A stretch of DNA of 64,000 nucleotides from Pseudomonas sp. 21 (GTDB lineage: Bacteria; Pseudomonadota; Gammaproteobacteria; Pseudomonadales; Pseudomonadaceae), in NCBI RefSeq assembly GCF_000955805.1, contig NZ_JYOA01000015.1, positions 16,065 to 80,064 of the forward strand. Reading direction: 5' to 3'. Made by a program: the position numbers and the translations under genes. Below the pieces are notes generated by a model. It was not told the DNA's origin and did not search any database. It was given only the letters and a program-made list of their open reading frames with translations. Below, piece after piece: positions 53,745 through 63,062 of the stretch. Numbering within the stretch: the first letter of the stretch is position 1; every line of letters starts with the position of its first letter.

Positions 53745-55370
53745 TCAAATACTGTCTTCGACCTTCGGCGCCTGGCGGCGTGGCCACAGCAGCGTGAAGC
53801 ATGCGCCGCCCAGCACCTCGCTTTTGGCAATCTGCGCGCGGCCGCCGTGCCAGTGGATGATCCGCCGCACGATGGACAGCCCCAGCCCATGCCCGCCGGT
53901 GACCCGCGCGCGGCTGTCGTCAGCACGGAAGAACGGCTGGAACAACCGGTGCCACTGCGCTTCCGGCACGCCGGGGCCGTCGTCCTCCACGTCCACCTGG
54001 CAGCGATCCACGCTCACCCGGTAACTCACCCGCACCCGCCCTTCGGCGTAGCGCAACGCATTGGTCATCAGGTTCTGCAGGGCGCGATGCAGATAGCGCG
54101 GCTCGGCCTCGATCCAACTGCCCTGGTCGAACGGCACCAGCGATCCCGGCTCGCAGGTGACGGTAATTTCCCGACGCAGCGGCGCGATCTCCGACACCAC
54201 CTGCTCCACCAGCGCGCCCAATTCGATGCGTTGGTAGCTCAGCGCCGGCGAACCCTGCTCCAGGCGCGCGTAGGTGAGCATCTCGTCCACCAGCTGGTCG
54301 AGGTCCTGGATGTCGCCGTCCATGCCCTCCATGTACTTGCGCCGCGCCTTGTCGGTCTCGGCGGATTCGATCATCTCCAGCCCGAAGCGCAGCCGCGCCA
54401 CCGGCGTGCGCAGCTCGTGGGACACCGCGCGCACCAGCTCGCGCTGCACCGTCAGCAACAGATGCAACTGCTCGGCCATGTGGTTGAAGGCCCCGGCGAG
54501 GCGCCCCACCGAGTCTGCGCCGCGCACTTCCACACGGGTATCCAGGCTGCCGCGGGCGATGCGCGTGGCGGCGGATTCGAGGCCGCGCAGGCGCTGCTCC
54601 AGCCCGCTGATCAGCAGGTACAAGGTCAGGCCGATGAGGGTCAGCGCGACGACCACGATGATCGTCAGCAACTGCGGCGGGTACGGGTTCATCTGGTAGA
54701 TCGGCCCCAGCTCCAGCACCCAGGGCGTGTCGAGGATGCCCGAGAGCACGCGGATCGAATCGCCGCCCTTGCCCAGCGCCATCACCGTATCGCCCTCTTC
54801 CACCCGGCGGCTCTGGTCGTCGTCGAGGTCGACCTCCTTCAGGCGCAGCAAATGCACCTCGAAGCCGAAGCGCTTGTCGCGGACGATGCGCGCCAGGTGA
54901 TAGGGCTGCTCGCTGGCCGGGTAGCGCTTGAGCTCGTCCATCAGCAGGTAGATGGTGGCGCGCGCCAGCTGCTCGCTGACCTGCTCCACCTCGCCAGTGA
55001 GGATGAGCCCTTCAGCCGCGCTCACCTGGGTCATCACCTTCACTTCATGGGGCGCGCCGGCCTGCACCAGCACCTGGTCGTTCATCAGCCGCGCCCGGCT
55101 ACGCCCTTCCATGCCCAGCGCGTCCAGGCTGGTGAGTTTCAGCGGAATGCCCAGCAGGCGACTCCACTGGCTCAGCGCACGCTTGCGATCCACCTCGCTC
55201 ATGGGCAGCAGCTCGTCCGCCATCAGGCGGAAGGTGCCGCGCGCCAGGTCTTCGCGGTAGCGCTCGCCGCGCACGTCGTTGACCAGGTGCAGGGTCAGCA
55301 CGGCCAGCGCGGCAACGGCCACCAGGGTCAGCAGCATGCCGCCGTAGATGCGCAGGAAGATGGATTTCAT
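53745..55370 (-). CDS. Sensor histidine kinase, RstB-like
   Basis: 541 residues from ATG 55370. TM1 (FLRIYGGMLLTLVAVAALAVL), a ~230-residue periplasmic domain, TM2 (LLTIIVVVALTLIGLTLYLLI), HAMP (RIARGSLDTRVEVRGADSVGRLAGAFN), His box RAVSHELRTPVARLRFGLEM (~345), N box LQNLMTNALRYA, G boxes DVEDDGPGVP and GGHGLGLSIVRRI. The periplasmic part is of the size found in RstB. Start overlaps the GNAT stop by 4 nt. The stimulus is unknown. Confidence 0.9.
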   Translation of the reverse strand: MKSIFLRIYGGMLLTLVAVAALAVLTLHLVNDVRGERYREDLARGTFRLMADELLPMSEVDRKRALSQWSRLLGIPLKLTSLDALGMEGRSRARLMNDQVLVQAGAPHEVKVMTQVSAAEGLILTGEVEQVSEQLARATIYLLMDELKRYPASEQPYHLARIVRDKRFGFEVHLLRLKEVDLDDDQSRRVEEGDTVMALGKGGDSIRVLSGILDTPWVLELGPIYQMNPYPPQLLTIIVVVALTLIGLTLYLLISGLEQRLRGLESAATRIARGSLDTRVEVRGADSVGRLAGAFNHMAEQLHLLLTVQRELVRAVSHELRTPVARLRFGLEMIESAETDKARRKYMEGMDGDIQDLDQLVDEMLTYARLEQGSPALSYQRIELGALVEQVVSEIAPLRREITVTCEPGSLVPFDQGSWIEAEPRYLHRALQNLMTNALRYAEGRVRVSYRVSVDRCQVDVEDDGPGVPEAQWHRLFQPFFRADDSRARVTGGHGLGLSIVRRIIHWHGGRAQIAKSEVLGGACFTLLWPRRQAPKVEDSI

Positions 55371-55927
55371 GGATGGGACTCGGCCGCCGGGGCGAGTAAC
55401 CCGTAGTAATCCAGGCTGAGGAACGCGCCGTCCTTCACCTCGCACTCACGGCGCCGGCCTTCCAGCGTGAAGCCCTGGCGCAGCAACAGGCGGCCGCTGG
55501 CGAGGTTCTCCGGCTCCACCTCGGCCTCGATGCGGTGCACGTTCATGTCGCGGAAGGCGTGGCGGCAGATCAGCGGCAGGCATTCGCTCATCACACCCTG
55601 TCCCCAGTGCTCGGGCAGCAGCCAGTAGCCCAGCGACAGGCGCCGGTGGGCCGGCAGCCATTTGTTGAAGCCGCATCCGCCGACGACTTCCTCCGGCGCC
55701 TCCGGCCGGCAGATCGCCCACCAGATACCGCTGCCTTCTCTATGGAGGCGCTCGAACCACTCCATCTGCTCGCGGGTGGCCTCCACCGTCGCGTAGGAGA
55801 CGCCGTAGTAGCGGATCACCTCGGGGTGCGACAGCGCGCGAAATACCGCCGGCTGGTCGGCATCGGTGAAGGCGCGCAGGCGGAAGCGCTCGCCGTGCAG
55901 CTCGGGGAACGGTGGCACGGCGCTCAC
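55367..55927 (-). CDS. GNAT-family N-acetyltransferase (RimJ/RimL type)
   Basis: 186 residues, GTG start at 55927, 3 nt after the response-regulator stop. GNAT motif A is LSLGYWLLPEHWGQGVMSECLPLICRHAF with the acetyl-CoA loop (E)HWGQGVM; C-terminal NLASGRLLLRQGFTLEGRRRE is typical of RimJ-like enzymes. Transfers acetyl to an amino group of a protein N-terminus or small molecule. It is wedged between the regulator and kinase genes with overlaps on one side and a 3-nt gap on the other, so it is part of the two-component operon. Confidence 0.9.
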   Translation of the reverse strand: MSAVPPFPELHGERFRLRAFTDADQPAVFRALSHPEVIRYYGVSYATVEATREQMEWFERLHREGSGIWWAICRPEAPEEVVGGCGFNKWLPAHRRLSLGYWLLPEHWGQGVMSECLPLICRHAFRDMNVHRIEAEVEPENLASGRLLLRQGFTLEGRRRECEVKDGAFLSLDYYGLLAPAAESHP

Positions 55928-55930
55928 GGC

Positions 55931-56635
55931 TCAGAGCTCCCCGACGAACAGGTAGCCCTTGCTGCGCACCGTCTTGATCAGGCGCGGGTGCATCGGGTCG
56001 TCGCCGATCTTCGGACGGATGCGCGAAATGCGCACGTCGATGGAACGGTCCTGGCCGTCGTACTCGATGCCGCGCAGGGAGTTGAAGATTTCCTCGCGGG
56101 AGAGGATGCGCCCGGCGTTGGCCGCCAGCAGCCAGAGCAGGTCGAACTCGGCGCTGGTCAGCTCGATGGTCTGCTCGTCCAGCCAGGCCTCGCGCATGGC
56201 ATTGTCGATCACCAGCTTGCCAAAGGTCAGGCGCTTGCCGCCCACAACCGCGGCAGCCTCGGCCGGCTCGCTGCGCCGCAGCAGGGCGCGGATGCGCGCC
56301 AGCAGCACGCGCGGGCGCACCGGCTTGCACACGTAGTCGTCGGCGCCCATCTCCAGGCCCTGCACCTGGTCCATGTCGTCGGTGCGCGCGGTGAGCATCA
56401 GGATCGGCCCGTCATAGTCCGGGCGCAGGCGCTTGCAGATGGACAGCCCATCCTCGCCCGGCAGCATCAGGTCGAGCACCACCAGGTCCGGCCGCTCGGC
56501 CAGCACCCGCTCCACCGCCCTGCCGCCGTGGGACTCGATGGACACCGCCAGGCCGTTGCTCTCCAGGTAGTCCTGGGTCAACTCGGCCAGTCGCTGGTCG
56601 TCCTCGACGATGAGAATGCGCGCTTCTTGTTCCAC
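55931..56635 (-). CDS. OmpR-class response regulator, RstA-like
   Basis: 234 residues from GTG 56635, chosen because AGGAGG lies 5 nt upstream. Receiver: ILIVEDDQRLAELTQDYL, phospho-Asp in DLVVLDLMLPGEDGL (~52), Thr in MLTARTDDMDQVQG and Lys in DDYVCKPVRPRVLL. Winged-helix output: ELTSAEFDLLWLLAANAGRILSREEIF and IDVRISRIRPKIGDDP. First of the rstA-GNAT-rstB unit, divergent from nrdA. Confidence 0.92.
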   Translation of the reverse strand: MEQEARILIVEDDQRLAELTQDYLESNGLAVSIESHGGRAVERVLAERPDLVVLDLMLPGEDGLSICKRLRPDYDGPILMLTARTDDMDQVQGLEMGADDYVCKPVRPRVLLARIRALLRRSEPAEAAAVVGGKRLTFGKLVIDNAMREAWLDEQTIELTSAEFDLLWLLAANAGRILSREEIFNSLRGIEYDGQDRSIDVRISRIRPKIGDDPMHPRLIKTVRSKGYLFVGEL

Positions 56636-56803
56636 CTTGCCTCCTGATGCGCCATGAGCGAGCGCGGGCACTCTTAACTAACAGAGAGTAACTGTAGAGA
56701 GCCCGCAAAAGCGGCCGGCATTGTAGCCAGATTGCCGGCGCTGCGGCACGCCACCGGCGTAAGCAGGCATTGCGCGAAAAGGTCAAGGTCTGCGCGGTGA
56801 GAA

Positions 56804-56820
56804 ACACTACATATTGTGGT
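56804..56820. promoter_or_regulatory. NrdR-box-like palindrome (isolated)
   Basis: ACACTACATATTGTGGT between the response-regulator gene and nrdA. Close to the consensus of the pair near the nrdA promoter, but without a partner at helical spacing. Confidence 0.4.
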
Positions 56821-56949
56821 AGTGTTCCTTCCCGCACAGCCCCTCCGATGCGTGTGAAAAATCTCTCACCAACCACGACGAACGGTGAAAGGCAGACAGC
56901 ATCAGGGATAGCGCGAGTTACCCCGCTTCACCCACATTCCATGCACATT

Positions 56950-56958
56950 TTATCCACA
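56950..56958 (+). promoter_or_regulatory. DnaA box upstream of nrdA
   Basis: TTATCCACA, the perfect 9-mer, 22 nt upstream of the presumed nrdA -35. DnaA boxes also precede nrdA in E. coli, linking dNTP supply to replication initiation. Confidence 0.65.
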
Positions 56959-56979
56959 GCTTTTCCCCGTCGCCCCGCC

Positions 56980-57008
56980 TTGCAAACACCCCCATAGCGC
57001 ATTATCTT
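56980..57008 (+). promoter_or_regulatory. Probable nrdA promoter
   Basis: TTGCAA (56980-56985), 17-bp spacer, TATCTT (57003-57008). The paired NrdR-like boxes overlap the -10 and the early transcribed region. It predicts a leader of about 400 nt. Confidence 0.5.
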
Positions 57009-57043
57009 GTATCCCCGTTGCGGTATACCCCTACATCTTGGGG
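56997..57043. promoter_or_regulatory. Pair of NrdR-like boxes
   Basis: GCGCATTATCTTGTAT (56997-57012) and the perfect-armed CCCCTACATCTTGGGG (57028-57043), exactly 31 bp apart, three helical turns, which is the spacing NrdR uses. Core shared: ATCTTG. A further isolated look-alike, CCACTAGGTATTGTGG, is at 57218-57233. Confidence 0.6.
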
Positions 57044-57172
57044 TTGCCACCACGAACCGGACACAAGAAGAAAGTCGAAATCCCGAGCCTGTTCCACGGC
57101 TCCTCCGGTTCCACCACAACGTATTCCAGACGTACTGAGGTGCCAGGCGGCCCTGCCCGCAAGGAGCGATTC

Positions 57173-57247
57173 ATGTCGATGGAAATGCGGTACGGGTGTT
57201 GCAACGTAACGTTCAACACCACTAGGTATTGTGGTCCCGGCCCGTAA
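57173..57247 (+). CDS. Candidate 24-residue Cys-rich leader ORF before nrdA
   Basis: AAGGAG then 6 nt then ATG: the best ribosome-binding site in the nrdA leader. The peptide starts MSMEMRYGCC and ends TRYCGPGP, with three cysteines in 24 residues. It ends 171 nt before nrdA. A short hairpin GCGG-GCGA-CCGC followed by TCTTTTT (57330-57348) lies between it and nrdA. It could be a regulatory upstream ORF. The NrdR-like sequence at 57218-57233 lies within it. No homologue is known to me. Confidence 0.35.
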   Translation: MSMEMRYGCCNVTFNTTRYCGPGP

Positions 57248-57418
57248 AGCCGGCACCCGAGTTGGGCCAGGGAGGCGCTTCGGGTCATCCCCCCTGTTCC
57301 AGAAGAATTCCAGCTTGCGGCTGCAATCGCGGGCGACCGCTCTTTTTGCTCTTTATTTCGCAACGGCGCCCCGGCGTCAGCAACACACCAAATTACGAGA
57401 ACGTGGAGACAACCACCC

Positions 57419-60307
57419 ATGCAAATCGACACCACTCGCGAGAACCCGCAGGCCAACGCGCCGCAGGCCGCCGAATCCGCACAGGATCTGGCCGCCACTG
57501 CGCCCGGCCAGCTGCGCGTGATCAAGCGCAACGGCACCGTAGTTCCCTACACCGATGACAAGATCACCGTAGCCATCACCAAGGCGTTCCTCGCCGTGGA
57601 AGGCGGCACCGCCGCCGCCTCGTCGCGCATCCATGAGACCGTGCGCCGCCTGACCGAACAGGTCACCGCGACCTTCAAGCGCCGCATGCCCTCCGGTGGC
57701 ACCATCCACATCGAAGAGATCCAGGACCAGGTCGAACTGTCCCTGATGCGCGCCGGCGAGCAGAAAGTCGCCCGCGACTACGTGATCTACCGCGAAGCCC
57801 GCGCCAACGAGCGCAAGACCGCAGGCGTGGCCAGCGACATCGCCCAGCCGCACCCGAGCATCCGCATCACCAAGGCCGACGGCAGCACCCAGCCGCTGGA
57901 CATGGGCCGCCTGCAGACCATCATCCGCGAAGCCTGCGAAGGCCTGGCCGAAGTCGATGGCAGCCTGATCGAACGCGAAACCCTGAAGAACCTGTACGAC
58001 GGCGTCGCCGAGAAGGACGTCAACACCGCCCTGGTGATGACCGCCCGTACCCTGGTCGAGCGCGAGCCGAACTACTCCTACGTCACCGCCCGCCTGCTGA
58101 TGGACACCCTGCGCGCCGAAGCCCTCGGCTTCCTGGGCGTCGCCGAGAGCGCCACTCACCACGAGATGGCCGACCTCTACGCCAAGGCCCTGGCCGCCTA
58201 CGTCGAGAAGGGCTCCGAGTTCGAGCTGATCGACAGCAAGCTCAAGGGCTACGACCTGGCCAAGCTGGGCGCCGCGATCAACCACGAGCGCGACCAGCAG
58301 TTCACCTACCTCGGCCTTCAGACCCTGTACGACCGCTACTTCATCCACAAGGACGGCATCCGTTTCGAACTGCCGCAGGTCTTCTTCATGCGCGTGGCCA
58401 TGGGCCTGGCCATCGAAGAGAAGGACCGTGAAGCTCGCGCCATCGAGTTCTACAACCTGCTCTCCTCGTTCGACTACATGTCGTCGACCCCGACCCTGTT
58501 CAACGCCGGCACCCTGCGTCCGCAGCTGTCCTCCTGCTACCTGACCACCGTGCCGGACGACTTGTCGGGCATCTACAACGCGATCCACGACAACGCCATG
58601 CTGTCGAAATTCGCCGGCGGCCTGGGCAACGACTGGACTCCGGTGCGCGCACTGGGCTCCTACATCAAGGGCACCAACGGCAAGTCCCAGGGCGTGGTTC
58701 CGTTCCTGAAAGTCGTGAACGACACCGCCGTCGCCGTGAACCAGGGTGGCAAGCGCAAGGGCGCCGTCTGCGCCTACCTGGAAACCTGGCACCTGGACAT
58801 CGAGGAATTCCTCGAGCTGCGCAAGAATACCGGTGACGACCGTCGCCGTACCCACGACATGAACACCGCGAACTGGATTCCGGACCTGTTCATGAAGCGC
58901 GTCTTCGACGACGGCAAGTGGACCCTGTTCTCCCCGTCCGAAGTACCGGACCTGCACGATCTGACCGGCAAGGCCTTCGAAGAGCGCTACGAGTATTACG
59001 AAGCCCTGACCGAGTACAACAAGATCAAGGTGTTCAAGGTCGTCCAGGCCAAAGACCTGTGGCGCAAGATGCTCTCCATGCTCTTCGAGACCGGGCACCC
59101 GTGGCTGACCTTCAAGGACCCGTGCAACCTGCGCAGCCCGCAGCAGCACGTGGGCGTGGTCCACAGCTCGAACCTGTGCACCGAGATCACCCTGAACACC
59201 AACAAGGACGAGATCGCGGTCTGCAACCTGGGCTCGATCAACCTGGTCAACCACATCGTCGACGGCAAGCTGGACACCGCCAAGCTCGAGAAGACCGTGA
59301 AGACCGCCGTGCGCATGCTCGATAACGTTATCGACATCAACTACTACTCGGTCCCGCAGGCTCGCAACTCGAACCTCAAGCACCGCCCGGTTGGCCTCGG
59401 CATCATGGGCTTCCAGGACGCGCTGTACCTGCAGCACATCGCCTACGGCTCGGACGCTGCCATCGAGTTCGCCGACAAGTCCATGGAAGCGGTGAGCTAC
59501 TTCGCCATCCAGGCTTCCTGTGACCTGGCCGACGAGCGTGGCGCCTACGAGACCTTCGACGGCTCCCTGTGGTCCAAGGGCATCCTGCCGCTGGACTCCC
59601 AGCAGATCCTCATCGAAGCCCGTGGCCAGAAGTACATCGACGTCGACCTCACCGAATCCCTCGACTGGGCTCCGGTCCGTGCCCGCGTACAGAAAGGCAT
59701 CCGCAACTCGAACATCATGGCCATCGCGCCGACCGCGACCATCGCCAACATTACCGGCGTATCGCAGTCCATCGAGCCGACCTACCAGAACCTGTACGTG
59801 AAATCGAACCTCTCCGGCGAGTTCACCGTGATCAACCCCTACCTGGTTCGCGACCTGAAAGCGCGCGGCCTGTGGGACCCGGTCATGGTCAACGACCTGA
59901 AGTACTACGACGGCTCCGTGCAGCAGATCGAGCGCATCCCGCAAGACCTGAAAGACCTGTACGCCACCGCCTTCGAAGTCGAGACCAAGTGGATCGTCGA
60001 CGCCGCCAGCCGCCGCCAGAAGTGGATCGATCAGGCCCAGTCCCTGAACCTCTACATCGCCGGCGCCTCGGGCAAGAAGCTGGACGTGACCTACCGCATG
60101 GCGTGGTTCCGTGGCCTGAAAACCACCTACTACCTCCGTGCCCTGGCCGCCACCAGCACCGAGAAGTCCACCATCAACACCGGCAAGCTCAACGCCGTGT
60201 CCGCGGGTGGCAACGATGGCCTGCAAGCCGCCGCTGCCGAGCCGCAACCGGCTCCGGTTCCGCAAGCCTGCTCCATCGACAATCCGGACTGCGAAGCCTG
60301 CCAGTAA
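57419..60307 (+). CDS. nrdA: Class Ia ribonucleotide reductase large subunit
   Basis: 962 residues. Two N-terminal ATP-cone domains: LRVIKRNGTVVPYTDDKITVAI (~33) and IRITKADGSTQPLDMGRLQTII (~147), as in P. aeruginosa NrdA where the outer cone binds ATP/dATP. Catalytic barrel with FNAGTLRPQLSSCYL (Cys of redox pair), SSNLCTEI with the thiyl-radical Cys, and the PTATIANITGVSQSIEP loop. The C-terminus NPDCEACQ is the mobile shuttle Cys pair. Reduces NDPs to dNDPs with NrdB. AUG preceded by GTGGAGAC. Confidence 0.98.
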   Translation: MQIDTTRENPQANAPQAAESAQDLAATAPGQLRVIKRNGTVVPYTDDKITVAITKAFLAVEGGTAAASSRIHETVRRLTEQVTATFKRRMPSGGTIHIEEIQDQVELSLMRAGEQKVARDYVIYREARANERKTAGVASDIAQPHPSIRITKADGSTQPLDMGRLQTIIREACEGLAEVDGSLIERETLKNLYDGVAEKDVNTALVMTARTLVEREPNYSYVTARLLMDTLRAEALGFLGVAESATHHEMADLYAKALAAYVEKGSEFELIDSKLKGYDLAKLGAAINHERDQQFTYLGLQTLYDRYFIHKDGIRFELPQVFFMRVAMGLAIEEKDREARAIEFYNLLSSFDYMSSTPTLFNAGTLRPQLSSCYLTTVPDDLSGIYNAIHDNAMLSKFAGGLGNDWTPVRALGSYIKGTNGKSQGVVPFLKVVNDTAVAVNQGGKRKGAVCAYLETWHLDIEEFLELRKNTGDDRRRTHDMNTANWIPDLFMKRVFDDGKWTLFSPSEVPDLHDLTGKAFEERYEYYEALTEYNKIKVFKVVQAKDLWRKMLSMLFETGHPWLTFKDPCNLRSPQQHVGVVHSSNLCTEITLNTNKDEIAVCNLGSINLVNHIVDGKLDTAKLEKTVKTAVRMLDNVIDINYYSVPQARNSNLKHRPVGLGIMGFQDALYLQHIAYGSDAAIEFADKSMEAVSYFAIQASCDLADERGAYETFDGSLWSKGILPLDSQQILIEARGQKYIDVDLTESLDWAPVRARVQKGIRNSNIMAIAPTATIANITGVSQSIEPTYQNLYVKSNLSGEFTVINPYLVRDLKARGLWDPVMVNDLKYYDGSVQQIERIPQDLKDLYATAFEVETKWIVDAASRRQKWIDQAQSLNLYIAGASGKKLDVTYRMAWFRGLKTTYYLRALAATSTEKSTINTGKLNAVSAGGNDGLQAAAAEPQPAPVPQACSIDNPDCEACQ

Positions 60308-60457
60308 TGGAGTAAGCGGTCCTCGGAACGGTCCGCGCGTCGTTGCCCGGCAGGTCGGCCCCCATCACGTACAGTCGTACGCTCAGGGGCTCCGACCTAC
60401 CAGGCGCCTAGCGCGGCCTCGCCCCGAGGCACCGCCAGAACTCCGCAGCTTCACAGT

Positions 60458-60493
60458 CCCCTCTCCCTTCAGGGAGAGGGTCAGGGAGAGGGG
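60458..60493. repeat. CCCTCTCCC / GGGAGAGGG repeat, third copy
   Basis: Same 36-nt element as at 23838-23873 (inverted). It sits in the 283-nt nrdA-nrdB gap, which otherwise has no gene. Confidence 0.8.
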
Positions 60494-60590
60494 CTCTTGA
60501 TCCCTCCCCGCAAATTCGAGCTTTAGCGTGCACCCATCACGCAACCAGACACCAGGCCGCCACAGAGCGGCCCACCAGGAGAGGACCCCC

Positions 60591-61838
60591 ATGCTGAGCT
60601 GGGACGAATTCGACAAAGAAGACGCCACCGAAGCCAAGGCCGCCCCGGCCGTCGCCCAGGCCGCTGCGCAGAACGCTGACAAACTCGACGCCGACGCCGC
60701 AGGCTCCGTCGAAGAAGCACGCGCCGTATCCGCCAACGACTCCGACGCCGTAGCCCGTGCCAAGCAGGCCCTCGACGCCCTGGACATCCAGGAAGGCCTG
60801 GACGATCTCGAAGGCTCCGCCGCCCGCGTACAAGTCGGCGACAAGCAGATGATCAACGCCCGCGCCGACCTCAACCAGCTCGTACCCTTCAAGTACGACT
60901 GGGCCTGGCAGAAGTATCTGGATGGTTGCGCCAACCACTGGATGCCCCAGGAAGTGAACATGAACGCCGACATTGCCCTGTGGAAGAGCAAGGACGGCCT
61001 CAGCGAAGACGAACGCCGCATCGTCATGCGCAACCTCGGCTTCTTCTCCACTGCCGACTCCCTGGTTGCCAACAACCTGGTGCTGGCCGTGTACCGCCTG
61101 ATCACCAACCCCGAGTGCCGCCAGTACATCCTGCGCCAGGCCTTCGAGGAAGCGATCCACACCCACGCCTACCAGTACTGCATCGAATCCCTCGGCATGG
61201 ATGAAGGCGAAATCTTCAACATGTACCACGAGATTCCTTCGGTCGCGAAGAAAGCCTCCTGGGGCCTGAAGTACACCCGCTCGATCTCCGATCCGAAGTT
61301 CGAAACCGGTACCCCGGAGACCGACCGCCAGTTCCTGCGCAACCTGATCGCCTACTACTGCGTCCTGGAAGGCATCTTCTTCTACTGCGGCTTCACCCAG
61401 ATCCTCTCCATGGGCCGCCGCAACAAGATGACCGGCACCGCCGAGCAGTTCCAGTACATCCTGCGCGACGAATCCATGCACCTGAACTTCGGCATCGACG
61501 TGATCAACCAGATCAAGATCGAAAACCCGCACCTGTGGGATGCCCAGATGAAGGACGAGGCCACCCAGATGATCCTCCAGGGCACCCAGCTGGAGATCGA
61601 ATACGCACGCGACACCATGCCGCGCGGCGTACTGGGCATGAACGCGGCGATGATGGAGGACTACCTCAAGTTCATCGCCAACCGCCGCCTGACCCAGATC
61701 GGCCTCAAAGAGGAATACCCGGGCACCAGCAACCCGTTCCCGTGGATGAGCGAAATCATGGACCTGAAGAAGGAAAAGAACTTCTTCGAGACCCGCGTGA
61801 TCGAGTACCAGACCGGCGGCGCGCTGAGCTGGGACTGA
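60591..61838 (+). CDS. nrdB: Class Ia ribonucleotide reductase small (radical) subunit
   Basis: 415 residues from ATG 60591 (AGGAGAGGA upstream). An Ala/Glu/Asp-rich N-terminal extension of ~75 residues precedes the four-helix ferritin-like core. Metal and radical segments: WALWKS-like start, [39 protein letters not shown] and [19 protein letters not shown]. The C-terminus is the NrdA-binding peptide. The long N-terminus is as in P. aeruginosa NrdB. Intrinsic terminator 84 nt after the stop. Confidence 0.97.
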   Translation: MLSWDEFDKEDATEAKAAPAVAQAAAQNADKLDADAAGSVEEARAVSANDSDAVARAKQALDALDIQEGLDDLEGSAARVQVGDKQMINARADLNQLVPFKYDWAWQKYLDGCANHWMPQEVNMNADIALWKSKDGLSEDERRIVMRNLGFFSTADSLVANNLVLAVYRLITNPECRQYILRQAFEEAIHTHAYQYCIESLGMDEGEIFNMYHEIPSVAKKASWGLKYTRSISDPKFETGTPETDRQFLRNLIAYYCVLEGIFFYCGFTQILSMGRRNKMTGTAEQFQYILRDESMHLNFGIDVINQIKIENPHLWDAQMKDEATQMILQGTQLEIEYARDTMPRGVLGMNAAMMEDYLKFIANRRLTQIGLKEEYPGTSNPFPWMSEIMDLKKEKNFFETRVIEYQTGGALSWD

Positions 61839-61921
61839 CGGAAGTAGTAGCAAGACCGCAAGTCAAGACCATTAGAAACACTGTAGACCGAAATGGATTT
61901 TTGGGGCAGTGATAGAAAGAC

Positions 61922-61952
61922 AAAAGCCCCGCCTTGTGCGGGGCTTTTTATT
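61922..61952 (+). terminator. Intrinsic terminator of nrdB
   Basis: AAAA-GCCCCGC-CTTGT-GCGGGGC-TTTTTATT. The T-tract runs directly into the start codon of the next gene at 61953. Confidence 0.9.
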
Positions 61953-63062
61953 ATGAGTGACAAAATGAAAAATCAAGAAGATCTGGAAAAAGAGCTGATC
62001 CGAGAGATTCACAAATCAGCAGAAACTCTCTTTAAAGAACTGAACGGAAAATCACTAAGCAGCACCTTTACGGAAAACATCAAGCACTTCACAGACGCTA
62101 TAGAGCTTTATAACTCCCCAACGCTCGCACCATCCCTCAGAGGACAAGTAATCTCAAATATTGCCAACATTTCTGCAAATCTCTCCAACATCGCAGACAT
62201 TGAAACAAAGAATTCCAATTCAGCCGTACTAGCAACGATAAATCAACTATCTAAAGAATTATTAGAACTAATACATAACAAAAAGACAACCTTCATTTTT
62301 TCTCCAAAAGGCATTGCACCTCCAGATAGCGCAGATATCGAAAACGACTTAAATCTGGCTCAGAGCCTCAGCAGAATCAGGCAAGAGCTCGCCTCGCTAA
62401 AAAATGACCACGAAATGCACGACGAGCGCCATAAGAAGCTAATCTCAGAGAATCTAATAAATATAGAGAAAATCTCAGAAGCGACTAAAAACCTCGAAGA
62501 CAATGTATCCCTTGAACTCAAAAAAGCACAAGAACTCTATGTAAAGACTGAGGAAGAACTCCGCGAAAAAGAGGATCAAATAAACAAACTCGTAGGCACC
62601 ATATCTGGAACAGCTGTAGCTGGAAGTTATGAAAAGAGCGCAGAGAAGGAAAAATTTTCGGCCGACATGCTGAGATACTCCTCAATATTTTGCATGTTCG
62701 CAATTGCGTGCATCGTAGCCTACTCATTCTGGGAGACGACCACAGAAACATTTAAACTGGAAAACTCCGCATTCAGAATTGCTCTTGCGTTAATTCTGTC
62801 CGTCCCTTCTGCATATCTTGCAAGAGAATCATCAAAACACAGATCACAACAATATTCGCACCTACAAACCTCGCTAGACCTCAAGGCGGTAAATCCTTTT
62901 ATAGCCTCCCTCCCAATTGACGAGCAGCACAAACTAAAATCCGAAATTGCAAGCAGAATATTTAGCCCAAAAGACATATCAAATATAAGCTCAGACTCCT
63001 ATCCAATTAACGCACAAGAACTCATACTAGAGCTTATTAAAAAAATTAAACCCAAGGAGTAG
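61953..63062 (+). CDS. AT-rich accessory gene: coiled-coil, two-transmembrane protein of unknown function
   Basis: 369 residues, markedly richer in A, T, Lys, Asn, Ile and Ser than every neighbour; codons such as ATA, AGA and TTA are common. Residues 1-235 are helical and charged with long heptad stretches (ENLINIEKISEATKNLED). TM1 is ~242-264 (YSSIFCMFAIACIVAYSFW), TM2 ~274-291 (FRIALALILSVPSAYLA). The tail RESSKHRSQQYSHLQ...VNPFIASLPIDEQHKLKSEI resembles tails of other accessory membrane proteins I have seen, some in defence loci. No Shine-Dalgarno; start could also be ATG 61965. Transferred DNA, function unknown. Confidence 0.8.
   Translation: MSDKMKNQEDLEKELIREIHKSAETLFKELNGKSLSSTFTENIKHFTDAIELYNSPTLAPSLRGQVISNIANISANLSNIADIETKNSNSAVLATINQLSKELLELIHNKKTTFIFSPKGIAPPDSADIENDLNLAQSLSRIRQELASLKNDHEMHDERHKKLISENLINIEKISEATKNLEDNVSLELKKAQELYVKTEEELREKEDQINKLVGTISGTAVAGSYEKSAEKEKFSADMLRYSSIFCMFAIACIVAYSFWETTTETFKLENSAFRIALALILSVPSAYLARESSKHRSQQYSHLQTSLDLKAVNPFIASLPIDEQHKLKSEIASRIFSPKDISNISSDSYPINAQELILELIKKIKPKE

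Noticed and set aside
57230..57345. Possible cobalamin riboswitch in the nrdA leader
   Set aside because: GGCCAGGGAGGC only loosely resembles a B12 box, the other conserved segments are missing, and this is a B12-independent class Ia reductase.
57377..60265. A 962-codon open frame antisense to nrdA
   Set aside because: Same shadow composition, opposite to an unmistakable NrdA; no plausible start context.
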